A stretch of 64,000 nt of DNA from Liolophura sinensis (lineage: Eukaryota; Mollusca; Polyplacophora; Chitonida; Chitonidae). How positions within the stretch are numbered: the stretch's first letter is position 1; each line of letters opens with the position of its first letter. The notes under the pieces are model-generated. The model worked only from the letters and a program-made list of their open reading frames with translations. It searched no databases and was not told the DNA's origin. This document shows positions 51,101-62,337 of this stretch, one piece after another. The stretch spans positions 35,930,510-35,994,509 of the forward strand of contig NC_088295.1 of the NCBI RefSeq assembly GCF_032854445.1, written 5' to 3'. The position numbers and the translations under genes are program-made.

Positions 51101-51607
51101 TAGATTAGCCTTGACATCTTCAAAACTTTTGACAAGATGAGATAAAAAGTTAGCTTTGAATATTTCTGGTTGCACTTGTGGTACTTCTTTAGTGACTTCG
51201 AAGTTGTTGGCACACCACTGTGGCAGACCTCCATTCAGTATGGACACGGAATCATGCCCAAACACCTTGAAGGTCCACCAAACTCTTGGGCAGGAGAACA
51301 CCCCGAAAGTCTCATTATTGTCATACACAATAACATGGGTATTGTTGCTTATTCCCAGACTCCCCACATATTTCTCAAAATCCTGTGGAGATGGCAACAT
51401 GTGATCTAAGCTAGACGTTTTGTCACAGCATGCGTCAATATCAAAGAACAATGCCCCTGGGATGTGTTTTTCAGCGTACTCCTGTGCACCATTTCTGCCC
51501 GAGTTAGGCAGGTGCCAAGAAGAATCAAGTATTCGCAACCCTTTCGCCCCAATCGCCAATTTTTCTGCGAGCCATTTGACCGAAACTAATGTCGACGGGC
51601 GATTCAT
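45187..51607 (-). CDS. MPST: 3-mercaptopyruvate sulfurtransferase, 3 exons
   Basis: Exons in order: 51607-51025, 47246-47088, 45320-45187. They join in phase 1 each time, for 876 bases and 291 aa (human MPST and TST are 297). There are two rhodanese domains: an inactive N-terminal one (Ile-Leu-Asp-Ser-Ser-Trp-His-Leu-Pro, Ile-Pro-Gly-Ala) and an active C-terminal one (Val-Val-Asp-Ala-Arg, Ile-Pro-Gly-Ser-Val-Asn). The catalytic loop reads Cys-Gly-Ser-Gly-Val-Thr with Cys at about 245. That loop marks MPST; thiosulfate sulfurtransferase has Cys-Arg-Lys-Gly. The enzyme moves sulfur from 3-mercaptopyruvate to thiols or thioredoxin and feeds H2S production. No obvious mitochondrial presequence is seen. 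Its start faces TSC2. The 3.8-kb first intron carries two minisatellites, a ~165-bp repeat pair and a SINE-A. Confidence 0.94.
47400..47520 (-). mobile_element. Decayed SINE-A copy in MPST intron 1
   Basis: TCATACTCAAGAATATACCA, CTTATGCATGATCCTGACTA; the head is lost. It lies just upstream of the MPST exon 47088-47246. Confidence 0.5.
48741..48857. repeat. 39-bp tandem repeat, 3 units, in MPST intron 1
   Basis: Three copies starting AATGTTTGATTTCCATAAAA; the first two are identical and the third differs only at its end (GGGT for GTTT). It is probably young. Confidence 0.95.
49003..49432. repeat. 31-bp minisatellite, 14 units, in MPST intron 1
   Basis: Unit GATTTCATTCTGTGTCCCCC + ATATCAAGCCA. 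The TTCATT core recurs 14 times, from about 49007 to 49409, every 30-31 bases. Confidence 0.95.
49845..49975 (-). mobile_element. Partial SINE-A in MPST intron 1
   Basis: TATTTATTTGATTTGAGTTG, CAGCACTCAAGACAACAAGC, GGCACTTATGGTGGACGGAA, CAGGGGAAACCCATC. The head is missing. Confidence 0.7.
50140..50430 (+). repeat. Second locus of the ~166-bp repeat, 2 units, in MPST intron 1
   Basis: AATCTGGTTACCATGG at 50195 and AATCTGGCAACCATGG at 50359, 164 apart, each followed by GGACAAATGTGAG- or GACAAGTGTATGG-like and CACCAAAACTTAT-like blocks. Confidence 0.75.
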
Positions 51608-51998
51608 TTGACAATCACTTGATGGAAAAAAGCGAAAAGACGAACAGTCAGATGGAAGTTGTACAAGAGGATGTTGTTTTGCAGTCTGCTTGCAGATAAA
51701 TACACAATATCTGGACTTCGATTTAAACGGAAACTAATTAGTATTAAATCCGCATATTTAGTAACATTTACTTCGTAATTTCGTAAATCAGAACTTCAAA
51801 TGAACAGTATTGTTGTTCTTAATTAAAGCATTGTTTTTTTGCTCAATTTTGTTCTATATTTTTTTATAAAGGTTACTTTACAATAAATCCGTTTTCAGTA
51901 ACGATACACAATAACAGTTTCTGAACGTCCCATTCAGCGGGCTGGCTCCTTGAACAGTTTGACAGATCTTTGGAATGGCCAGCCAAAAATCCTAAAAT
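51608..51998. promoter_or_regulatory. Bidirectional promoter between MPST and TSC2
   Basis: 391 bases separate the opposed start codons of MPST and TSC2. Both leaders and promoters must fit here unless unseen leader exons exist. It is AT-rich in the middle, without a clear TATA box or strong known site. Confidence 0.5.
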
Positions 51999-54900
51999 AT
52001 GTCCAAGCAGCCTGCGAGGGGAGATGAAAACTTGAAAGATCGTTTAAAAAGCTTCCTAGGAATTAGTAGACCGACTGTGCCGAAAAACGTTCACATCAGA
52101 ACTCAAGCCAGAGACTACGTCTTCACGCCAGACCTGCTGAAGGTAAATGGTTTAGTATCATTGGGTGTCCAATTCCCGATGTATGAACCATTGCTAAACT
52201 GGAGCAAAAAGGGATATGACAACACATTTGTGCATAAGTTTTAAGATCCTGCAACGACCAAAGCAATTCTGGCTATACAGTCATATGACGTAAATCATAA
52301 TGTTCGTTGCCGGTGATCGTATCTGGAATTTAATACGCTATGAATAAACAGCTGATATTAGTGATAAAAATAAACTGATGACATACGGATTGAAGATATC
52401 AAATAAACCTTAGTTCCAAAGTAATTTGTTTATTATAAAAATTTGTCATCTGATGATTACTCCGTCTGCAGCATTTGAGGACACTGAGTCAAAGTATTAA
52501 ACGCAAAAGTTAACTGTATAAACTATTACAGTCTGAATAAGTTTATTGCTCAGTTAAATTAACGTTTAATTTAATTGAACTAAATAGGTATATTGATTGT
52601 ATAACCTATTTATGTGATGTTAATCTTTTGATGTATTGCAGGAAATAAGCCCAGAAAGTCCTGCAAACAATCGAATAAAAACTATCAAAGAACTGTGTGA
52701 TGTCCTGTTGAAAAAAAGACTGAAAGATGTAAGTGAAATATACATAAGTCTGATTGAGTACCAAAATGTTTAATTATTGAAGATCTACTCTTTCTCAGCA
52801 AAGTAGTCATTATAAAGTATCATTATAGTTTATTTTATCTAGTCTCGGGGGGGCCTCTGTGCCCAAGGGGGGTAGCACGCCAACACGGAGCAATGACCTA
52901 TGTACCTCTCACCAATGCAGTCACTGTGAGTTCATTCTGGCTTCCTCTGTGGCTATAAGCGGGAAGGTCTACCAGTAACCTGCTGATGGCTCCCCCAGGC
53001 TCTGCTCTTTTTCCTCCCACTATAATGCTGACTGCTGTCATGTAAGTGAAATATTCTTGAGTAATAAAGAAATAAATTTATCTAGTCTCCAGTTTATATG
53101 TTACGTGATAACTCATAAGTACATTTTTAAGTCTTAAATTATGCGTTGTACTGTTTTAGGGAGCTGTTGAAGCATTGTGGCTGAGTGTGAGGGACCTGAT
53201 TCAACCCCAGGTCCCTGCTGAAAACAGATATGTGGCTTTATCATTTCTACACTGCTTGATAGAGGGACAGGTAATGACTTTGTTGCATTATAGAAACTCA
53301 CAGTCACTGGGCCAGGGGCATACTTTTGGAATACTTATGTGCCTTTATATAGAAAATTAATCACATGTATATGTTTAGTTCCTAAGGTGAACTTCAGTGA
53401 CTTTAGTGTTAGTGTTGGATTCCAGACTCTAATTGTTTGGTTATTTTCTGTAGAAATTCAAGTACATGTAACTTTTGTATTGTGTACACACACTTAGGTA
53501 AGAGCTGTTCTGACAGTGTACATGAAACCTTGATAAATGTAGGATTTTTGTACCATATGTACACGGCAACGTCTGGCAACAACCTGCAGATGGTCATGGC
53601 TTTCCCTCGGGCTCTGCTCTGTTCCATTTGACCACAGTGCTGGTCGCCATTGTGTAAATGAAATAATCTGGAGTATGACGTAAAACGCCAATCAGATAAA
53701 TAAATAAATAAATCTATACTATTAATTGAACTGTACTGTGTATGTATATTGAACAAGTCATGAATATTTATGTTTTTTGGGCACATGTACTTACGACTGA
53801 CTATGTATGTGACAACTAGGAAGCTTGTCCTCATTTCAGTACTCTCAACTGGGAATCATGAGGTCTCATTTCTTTCATGTCATAGAAGAGTTGACCAAAC
53901 CGGAAGATCTGAACTATAGGTATAAAATATAAAATGTTGCTAATGTAATGTATGTACGTGTATATAATCTTGCAAGCAAACCAGTCCCCTCCCAGTTGGA
54001 AATTATTTTTTTTAATTCGTTATTATGCAACAACAGAATGAAGTAAAACATACTATCTTCCCTGTAAGACTAACATGTGTATGTGTGAAGAAATGACTCG
54101 TACTGTGAGTTTTGAAGCTATTCTGTGATATTGTAATGTGAGCACATCACATTATTTGTGTAAATCATTTCATTCAGATTTTTTGTTTGTTAAACTTTAC
54201 AGGCTGGACTTGTTTAATATTCTGACAGAGAATGGGAAAGACCTGCAGTACTTTGAGGAGGATGTTGGTGAGTTTGTTGTAAACAGGTGTTATAACGATA
54301 CTTTGCGAGTGAAGTAAATTGGCAAAAACTCTTTTCTCTTTTGAAGTATTTAAAACATTCAGAAAGTATTACTCTTGAGAATTTGTTTTTTCTTCTAACA
54401 CGGCTTAAATTTACCTTTGAGTTACCACATATATGAAAGGTTTTCATTGTTGTCAACATATAATAATACTTTAATTTTATTGTCACTCTATTTGAAATTT
54501 TGCTGTGGTGTATAGTTTTTTAGCGGGTATCAAATATTGGATATGAATTGATTAAATACTGCCTGTAATACTTTGTTTCAGGCCCATTTTTGCTGGCGTG
54601 GATGCCAGAAGTAATGAGGGTGGGCAAACAGAGTGACTTCCTGAAGCTCTTGGTCAATGTCATCAAGTTCAATGCAGCTTACCTAGATGAGGAGATTGTG
54701 GGAAAATTAGTGCAGTATGTTGCTATTTTCTTGAAAAATTGAAATTTGTATGATGTTTCTGGTGCAGTTCTGTGTAAATATTTACCATATGTACAGTACT
54801 TGTTTCTTTTGAAATGTATACATAATTGTATTAATTGACCTAAAATTTCATGGAAAAAAATGCATTTTTGGAGGCAAATAAATGTCACAAAATCCAGACC

Positions 54901-57900
54901 ACACAAACATTAAAACACCTATAATCTGTAATCAATAAAACTCTTACAATCAGGAAAAATGAGCCAGCTAGTCATGGATGAAATTTATGGTCATCTAGGG
55001 TAGATATAAATACATGTATATGTAAATAAAGATGTAAATAAAGGTTTTTCAGCTGTAAGATTTGACTTGAACCAAATTTTCTTTGTTGGAATGTGTTCAT
55101 TGGATAGATGTAAACAGTGTTCAGATAACTGTTTTCAAGCGTTATTATAATTAGGATCCCTTCCTGAACCTTTGTTCTCCTCACAACGAATGAGGTGGTG
55201 GTGTCAAGTCTAGCTCTCACAGGTTCATGCTGTATCCTAAAGTTGTGAAGTATCTGGTCTCATTTGACATCTGAAAACATGACTTGTGAAATATCTTTGA
55301 GAACAACATTAAATAATGGGAGTACATGTATTATTAATAAATATGTTGATCATTCTTGTCAATTGTAAATGAAAAATTATGTTTTATAATTGTTGTTTTG
55401 ACTTGTAGAAATACCTGTGTGGTTATTAATCAAACACGAACTGAGGATGACATCAAGGTGACTACCAGTATAAAAGCTATTCCTGTTTACATTTATCCTG
55501 ACCACTCTACTTGGTGTCAAAAAATTTACTTGTAATATTTATGTAGTGGTGTTTCATAGTTGGACATATTTAATTGTTATAGAAGATGATATTTAATGAC
55601 TGAATTAAACATGATTTTGGCAAAATATTTTGAAAAGTAAATGATTTCATGCCTTAACTTCTATTGTATGTATATGTTATTGGTGGTTGTGTTGGTTTTC
55701 AGTATTGCCTGGATGTCCTTGACACAGTTGTGTGCTACAGTTATCTCCCCTCTAGTAGTCTCTACCACTTTATTGCCTCCCTCTGTAGAGTTGTAAATAT
55801 GCCTAAGTTCTGCGAGGGCAGCTGGGAGGTAAGTATTGGCTTATAACTGAAAGAATTTTAAAAGTTTTTACCTGTCAAGGCTTTTGAATGTTAGAAATCA
55901 GGTTGTTTTATTCTTTTTTTTTTCTGTTGCCATGGTTTGGCTGAAATGCTGCCAATGTTGCATTGAGCCATCCATGCATTCATTTATTAAGTGATACATA
56001 TGACATTTTTTATTTTATTCTTAACAAACTTTTATGATTATAGTTTTACTATGTTTAGCTTATGAATAATGAATCGTTTTAAATTTCAAAAACATAGATA
56101 TTGTTTCTCCATTTTTTTTAATAGCTCATGCGTAAACTACTGGGTACACATTTGGGACATAGCAGTATTTACACCATGTGTCGTATTTTGCAGGACAGGT
56201 GAGTAGTAAGTTAAATATACCTTTTGGGAAAGGTTGTGGTATTTAGGTCTACATACTCAATTTTGTGAAATTTAATTTTTTGTAAGTTAGTTACACATAT
56301 CTATTATTATTGATTCAGTTAAATTGTTTATTTCTTTAATTTTGGTTAAGGCCACGGTCAAGATTTCCTGTAAATATAATAAAAATGAAAACATAAAGTG
56401 ACAGTATACAAGCATAATGTATTTAATATGGTTGCTTTTATATAATATTTGCTTGTGTACAAACATGTATTCCTCTGCCTACAGACGCCAGCCAGTTGAC
56501 AGTATTCTAGTTCGTGGTGCAGTGTTCTTCATTGGGATGGCATTGTGGGGATCAAGAAGAGTTACCTCCCTAAAGCATACCCCATCTTCTGTTCTGCCAT
56601 CGTTCAAACAGGTGAAGTTTATGTACCAATTAAGTGTTCATAAGTTACTCCATTTCGCCTAAAGTTGAGCATGTAAAAATCCACCTTTCAGATTCACATA
56701 AATGCATTGAAATGATACTTGTTATGCCAACACTCGGGTGTTTCTGATAAGGAATTAATCAAACTGTATAAAAACATTTAAAGGGCACCACAAGGTGGAT
56801 GAATCAGTTGGAATCAGCGAAAATGTGTGACTTTGAAAATGATAAACATTAGGTGAAAGACATTACTTGTTGCTAGTTGAAATATTTATGCTTATATTTA
56901 AGTTCTGAAATCTACGTAAAACTGATTGTTATAATGCACATGACAGCTTAAAGCCTTAAGGTGCACTTTGTAGAAAGAATCTTTTTTACTACCCATTCTC
57001 AGGCATTGCCATGTAACAACACAATGGTGGCTTATGAGATCACCCTGTCAATTCAGAGGCTGGTTAAAAAGTATGGTAAAGACTTGCAGGTATCCTCATG
57101 GGATGTTATTTTGGATATAGTGGAAGCCTTACTCAAGCATGTGGAGGTAAGACTTTCACATTTGTAATGTATTTATTTATTAATTTAATTGGTGTTTTAC
57201 GCCGTACTCAAGAATATTTCATTTGTACAATGGCGGCCAGCATTATAGTGGGAGGAAACCAAACAGAGCCCAGGGGAAACCCACGACCATCCACAGGTTG
57301 CTGGCAGACCTTCCCACATATGGACAGAGAGGAAGCCAGCATGAGCTAGACTGGAACTCACAGAGACAGCATTGGCGACAGGCACCAGAACTTCGTTTTC
57401 GTTTTTGCCATAAATGTTTTTTTTTATTCAGACAACTTGAACATACTGTTATAGTGACTTTTATGAAGGACTCCTGGCAATGGTTGACTCACTGTTAGAA
57501 GGTGTTTTAAGAATGGCATTCCATCAAAATCGCACAATGAATGTGTCACACTGTGATAGGCTGGATACAAGGAGACACAGCTGTGATAATGTTACAGAAA
57601 TCATGTTGACAGTGATACGAAAATCAAACAAACAACATATCAAGTAACATATACATTTGCTGTATTGTTATCAGAGTCACTCATCAGCATCCTTAGACCC
57701 CAGAATGCCCTCAGAACTACATGACATCCTGACTGAAGTGGAGAAGCTCAATGAGCAGGGGCAGTTCATGGGATCTGTCTCTCGTTTCTTCCACATTGTT
57801 GAACTTTGTGCAACAAAACGACCAGTAAGTACTGTGTAGGATAGCTGACACTGATCCACTCTCTGTGTGTCTATAATTTAATGTTGTAATCTTTTTGTAC

Positions 57901-60900
57901 CTGCCTAAAGGGGCTATCTGGTTCCTGTTTGACCATTTTCGTGAACATTAAAATGCATGTATTGAGATTATCTAAATTTTGGATGCGGATATTCATGTTT
58001 GCTAGGCTTTTTTCTACTGGTAATTTGTAACATGATTTTATGCTTGATATATAACTTTTGATGATGCATCATTCAACCTTTTCTTCCTTTATAACAGGAG
58101 AGTTCTGTAATAATGCTGGTGTCTTATCATGCTCAGTCTGTTCATCCGGGGAAAGAGAACTGGATCTCTAACCTGTACAACATTATTGACAAATATTTCA
58201 GGTAAGTACATTGCTTAGCCGTATGGGGCAGTAAAATCAAAATGATGTCAAGTAACCCTATCCATATAAAACATGTTCTTAATACTTCACTCACCGCAGA
58301 GGGACCTGAAGACAACTTTTTAAAAGACCAGTGTAAATGTGACATTAAAGAATATAGAAAATCTCATTGTCTGTTGATAAAAGATTGATCTAATGTGAGA
58401 TTTATCTTATCAGATCTTTTTGTTTTTCAGACATGAGATAAGAACAAGTATAAGAAAGAAAGCGTTGGATGTTTTGTCATTTGTTTTAAGCACCAACAAG
58501 CATATCTATGAGGTGACTATTGTGAAATTTTAAACCGTTTAAATATATATTTATTGAACTGCAGATATCTTTTGGTTCAAGGAATGACTAAGTATACTCC
58601 TAACTTAGATGGTTGAAGCTGTTGTTGGCTGTTCATAGTTTTATGCCCTTGTATAATATGTAACCTATATAAAATGTTCCTAGATTTAGACTTTATGTCA
58701 TCCTTTTTTCCGCCAAGACAGAGCCTTCGTAACGATTTGTACTAACATGGTAAGTCTATCAACATATTTGAATCGGGCATCTGTAAAAATTGTTCAGTAA
58801 TTAAGAAGATGAATTTGTAAAATGTCTTGGTTTATATAGTGTCACACTAGCCGTGGCAATGTGTAAGTGTAATTACACTGTTATCAAACCTACTCTTTGA
58901 TCTGCAAGTCTAAAAGTTTTAAGAAACAAACTGTATTGGTTCTTTGGGATTAAAAACATGCATTATTGCCACTCCGAGAAGTGTGTCATCTAACAGCTCT
59001 TCAGTAAAGAACGTGTATATTGTCCTTGATGTAGGATGACCTGATAGAGAAGGTGGTGCTGCCTCACTTATGTCACATTGAGACTGACCCAGACCCTCAA
59101 GTGAGGATGGTTGCCACGGAAATACTGGTCTGCCTGGCTCAGAGCTGCTCAACACAAAGGTGTCTTGATCTACTCATGATTGTGGAGAAGGTCAGTTCAA
59201 TTCTCTTTACATATCATTGCACTCGTGGATTGAAAGATTTCGCGCTTAGACTTGAGTTTTGGGGGCATGTTTCTCCAATGTATTCATACATGTATTATCA
59301 TGTATTTCAACTTTTTTTTTGCATATGCATATAAAGTCCATTCAAATAACTGCTCATGGGCTATATTCTGATGTGTTTGGAAAACTTTGTTCTGTCTAGA
59401 CTAGTCAGTTATACATCAGACCATAATGGCATTATAAACTGCTTATGTATTTTTCATATATACATGTACACATACTTACTTCACTGTAAATCATGCAACT
59501 ACAGAGTGAAGTTAGTGTGAATTTGTGAGTGAGAGGGCCTCGGACATGAACTGTTGACTAAGTGTAAATAATCCTCTGTAAATAAAGTTTATTATTATTA
59601 TTATTATTATTAACAAAATAAGTTAATGCAGTTCTATCTAGCTATCGTAAAACACTGCATTTTTTTCATCTTATGCCTTGTGAAGAAGAATTAGATGACC
59701 ATTCTTCTGTTACACATTAACTAGAGAGCAACACAGGGTTTTGATAAGAAGCCTTTGTGTTCTGTTTTTGCAGGTGTTGAACAAATCTTTAGTAGCCACC
59801 GTAACAGTGAATGGTCCCAGTGTTGGGGAGAGTTCTGAACTGAGTCTACCCCGCAGTGAGGAACATCTAATTGACACGAAAACTGCTGCTGTGCAGCTGA
59901 TAGACATGTTCAAGGTACACTTGTTGAGCTGTTTATTTGCAAAGCAATAATTGGATTGATTGATTGATTGATTGATGGATGAAAAGATGGTGGTCACCTC
60001 AGTTTTTGTTGTGACAAAGTTTTACTTACTGGCTTTTTTGTAATGTTAATTGTTCTAATGTTACTTATATTTACCATACTTGTCAACAGTCCTTTCTGTG
60101 GGCCTATCCATGGCCTGTATGGGTGGATATATGAAACTTTCTTGCAAAGTAGGTGTGACTGGTAATATGTGACTAGCAATAATGGGAGACTTGAGGACAG
60201 GCTACACAGACAGTCCAAATGATAGTACAGTGCATTGTTTTCTTCTGTGACGTTACAAGGCGTATGTACTTCATGTATGTTTTATGAGCACACGTGCACA
60301 GATAATTGTGACGTAATAAAGGAAAGAACAAATGAGTTTTGGAGCTTTTTATAGCAGTTACTCAAATCTTTCAATAGCTTTTGCCATAAATAATGGTTAC
60401 ATGAAGCACAATTCATATTTAATTTTCATTTCCTGAAAATTTCGTTTTTCTTGTTTTTTGCAGGCAAAGTTATATCTGATGCCCTCAACCCACTGCCTCA
60501 AAGTTTATGACCTTTTGATAGGTCACTTGAAGAAACACTATGATCACAATTATCTTTCTGTCACTGCTAATAGTATTCGACAGTTGGTGAGTTTTTCTTC
60601 ACATATAATTCCTTTATAGCTATGCCAAGCTAATTGTGATCAACATTTATGAACTTAACAGTAATTTGTGATCAATAAGCTCAGAGCAGTAAACCTGTAC
60701 ACTCATATATAAAATTCAGTTTGGTTTTGATCCAGTGAAAAAAGATGTGTTTTTTTTTACATAGATTCCAGATAAAATGAACAGATAATTGTGTAGTACT
60801 CCACTGTGGTATCACTTTTGTCAGATAATGGAGTGTTTGCTACAACTACGAGCTGATCATTTGCACCGTCTTGGATTACCTGGTAAAAAGAAGGATGGGC

Positions 60901-62337
60901 GAATCTGGTACAGCCCTTATGTAGTGTGTTTGACCAGGTCAGTGAATGAACAAGGGCCGAAGATTTGAATAATCAAATAATGTAAACATTTCAATTCACT
61001 TGAAAATGGCAGATTTGTTAATTATATTTTGATGGTATGGATTATTTATTCCTGTTTAGTCAGTGTTCGCTAACTTACAGTAAATAACCTAGAATTTCAT
61101 CCATGACTAAGTTGCTCTTTTTTCTAGATTCTGGGAGTTATGTTGATTTTATAAAGGTGCTTTGAGAGGTGTTTGGAAGGTAGGATGATATCATGCTGTG
61201 AAAATGTAAGTTTTAAGCACCGGAAGAAATATCTCATGACATTTATTTGCTTCCAGAAATGCTCTTTTGTGGTTGAATTTTGAGAGAGTAGGTGAGAAGC
61301 AGTTAATTTTGGTGTTAAAATGTGACAGGATTTCTCACTGGTGGCAACATTGATCGTCAAGAGGACACACATAGTTACTCCCATCAGAGATATCATTACT
61401 TTCAAATTTGATATACATGTATATATTGACCTGTAATTTTCATGCTTACCAGACAGATGTTTTAGTGTTGCTGGTTTATGGGTTAATTTTGTTAAACATC
61501 ATGACTAACATCAGTAACATAGCTTTAAAACTTCACTGTTTTGTGAATATCCATCTTTTCTTCCTTGTTTGATCCTTCTCATTGAATGTATTTCAGTGAC
61601 ACTGGGGATAAGGGTGGCCCTTCCAGCCCTCCCGTGGGTTCTCCCACCTCTTGGTCCAGCTGCAGACCTACTATCATAGACTACACAGAGGCCTTCAACC
61701 TCTATATTACATGCCTGGAAAAGGTAAGACTCTACATGTCCTAAACAGCATTTATAGCTCTACACTTTGCCTACATGTATTAAACAGGTAGAGGATTCCT
61801 CACTTATCAAGCTATCTTAACATAGCTTTCCATCTGCTGCTGGCTCAGCTGTGAATATGGGTCGAGATGTTTGCCTGGTACCTTCTAAGGTAGAGAGGTT
61901 TTCTTTAGGGCTTTTGTTTTTCTTGGTTCCTTGGCATATTTGCATGTACAGTATTACTTAAAGGTAAATATTCACAATATGGCATGAAATACCAATCATA
62001 TAAATACCTAAATAGATACACATGCAAAAGTTCTTAACAGTTTCAAAGCAGTACAGGATGAATTGTGTCTTGTAATGAGGGAAATAGTTAATTTCACATT
62101 GTTGTTTAGTGATATGGCTTGAATATTGTCACCTCGTTACAATCATCACTGTATGATGAGGTTTAATATTTCTCATCTTGGTACTATCAGCATTACATGG
62201 TTTGTTTGTAGGAGCATGATTGGGGAGTGTTAAAACTGCTGCTAGAGAAGCTACCATTGGCTCTGCAAAACAAGACCATCATTCTGTCAGGACACCAGCA
62301 CCATGTCAATGTGATTTGTCAAAGACTCTGTGCCATG
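51999..62337 (+). CDS. TSC2: Tuberin (TSC2), N-terminal 754 residues, cut by window edge
   Basis: Twenty exons: 51999-52142, 52642-52728, 53160-53270, 53840-53919, 54203-54267, 54582-54714, 55409-55457, 55703-55828, 56125-56198, 56485-56611, 57003-57146, 57675-57824, 58098-58201, 58431-58512, 59035-59190, 59774-59914, 60464-60586, 60825-60937, 61597-61723, 62212-62337. They sum to 2262 bases, all in phase. The product is the alpha-solenoid (HEAT-like) half of tuberin, which binds TSC1 (hamartin). Diagnostic blocks include Leu-Leu-Gly-Thr-His-Leu-Gly-His-Ser, Leu-Arg-Arg/[14 protein letters not shown], [10 protein letters not shown] and [12 protein letters not shown]. The Rap/Ran-GAP domain that turns off Rheb, and so mTORC1, lies beyond the window. 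The last exon ends GCC ATG|GTATGTT; no further exon was found before 64000. Confidence 0.95.
52847..53076 (+). mobile_element. Full-length SINE-A with perfect target duplication in TSC2 intron 2
   Basis: Head-to-tail on the plus strand from GGGGGGGCCTCTGTG to the AATAAAGAAATAA tail. TTTATCTAGTCTC flanks it exactly at 52834-52846 and 53077-53089 (13 bp). This shows insertion by target-primed reverse transcription, fairly recent as the duplication is unmutated. Confidence 0.9.
53555..53715 (+). mobile_element. SINE-A, head missing, in TSC2 intron 3
   Basis: ACGTCTGGCAACAACCTGCA, TTCCCTCGGGCTCTGCTCTG, GTATGACGTAAAACGCCAAT, then (AATA)n. Confidence 0.8.
54829..55000 (+). mobile_element. MITE copy 2 in TSC2 intron 6
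   Basis: Shares GCAAATAAATGTCACAAAAT, CAATAAAACTCTTACAATCA, ATGAAATTTATGGTCATC with copy 1. The right end TCTAGGG is followed by TA; the left end is decayed. Confidence 0.65.
55921..55990 (+). mobile_element. Old SINE tail, 'ATGGCTGAAAT' type
   Basis: GGTTTGGCTGAAATGCTGCC, AATGTTGCATTGAGCC then (CATT)n. This resembles a widespread molluscan SINE tail. A weaker relic lies at about 26440-26475. Confidence 0.4.
57172..57388 (-). mobile_element. SINE-A in TSC2 intron 11, head shortened
   Basis: AATTGGTGTTTTACGCCGTA, GGCCAGCATTATAGTGGGAG, ATCCACAGGTTGCTGGCAGA, down to the B box. The tRNA-like A box is missing. Confidence 0.8.
59584..59612. repeat. (ATT)n microsatellite in TSC2 intron 15
   Basis: Eight or so ATT units after AATAAAGTTT. 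Confidence 0.8.
61088..61330 (-). mobile_element. MITE copy 3 in TSC2 intron 18
   Basis: Reverse orientation: GAATTTCATCCATGACTAAG, ATTCTGGGAGTTATGTTGAT, CATGACATTTATTTGCTTCC. Ends are worn. Confidence 0.6.
61955..62017 (+). mobile_element. SINE-A tail relic in TSC2 intron 19
   Basis: TAAATATTCACAATATGGCA, GAAATACCAATCATATAAAT. Weak but in order. Confidence 0.4.

Noticed and set aside
51156-51611. Three plus-strand frames of 63-82 codons
   Set aside because: Complement of MPST exon 1.
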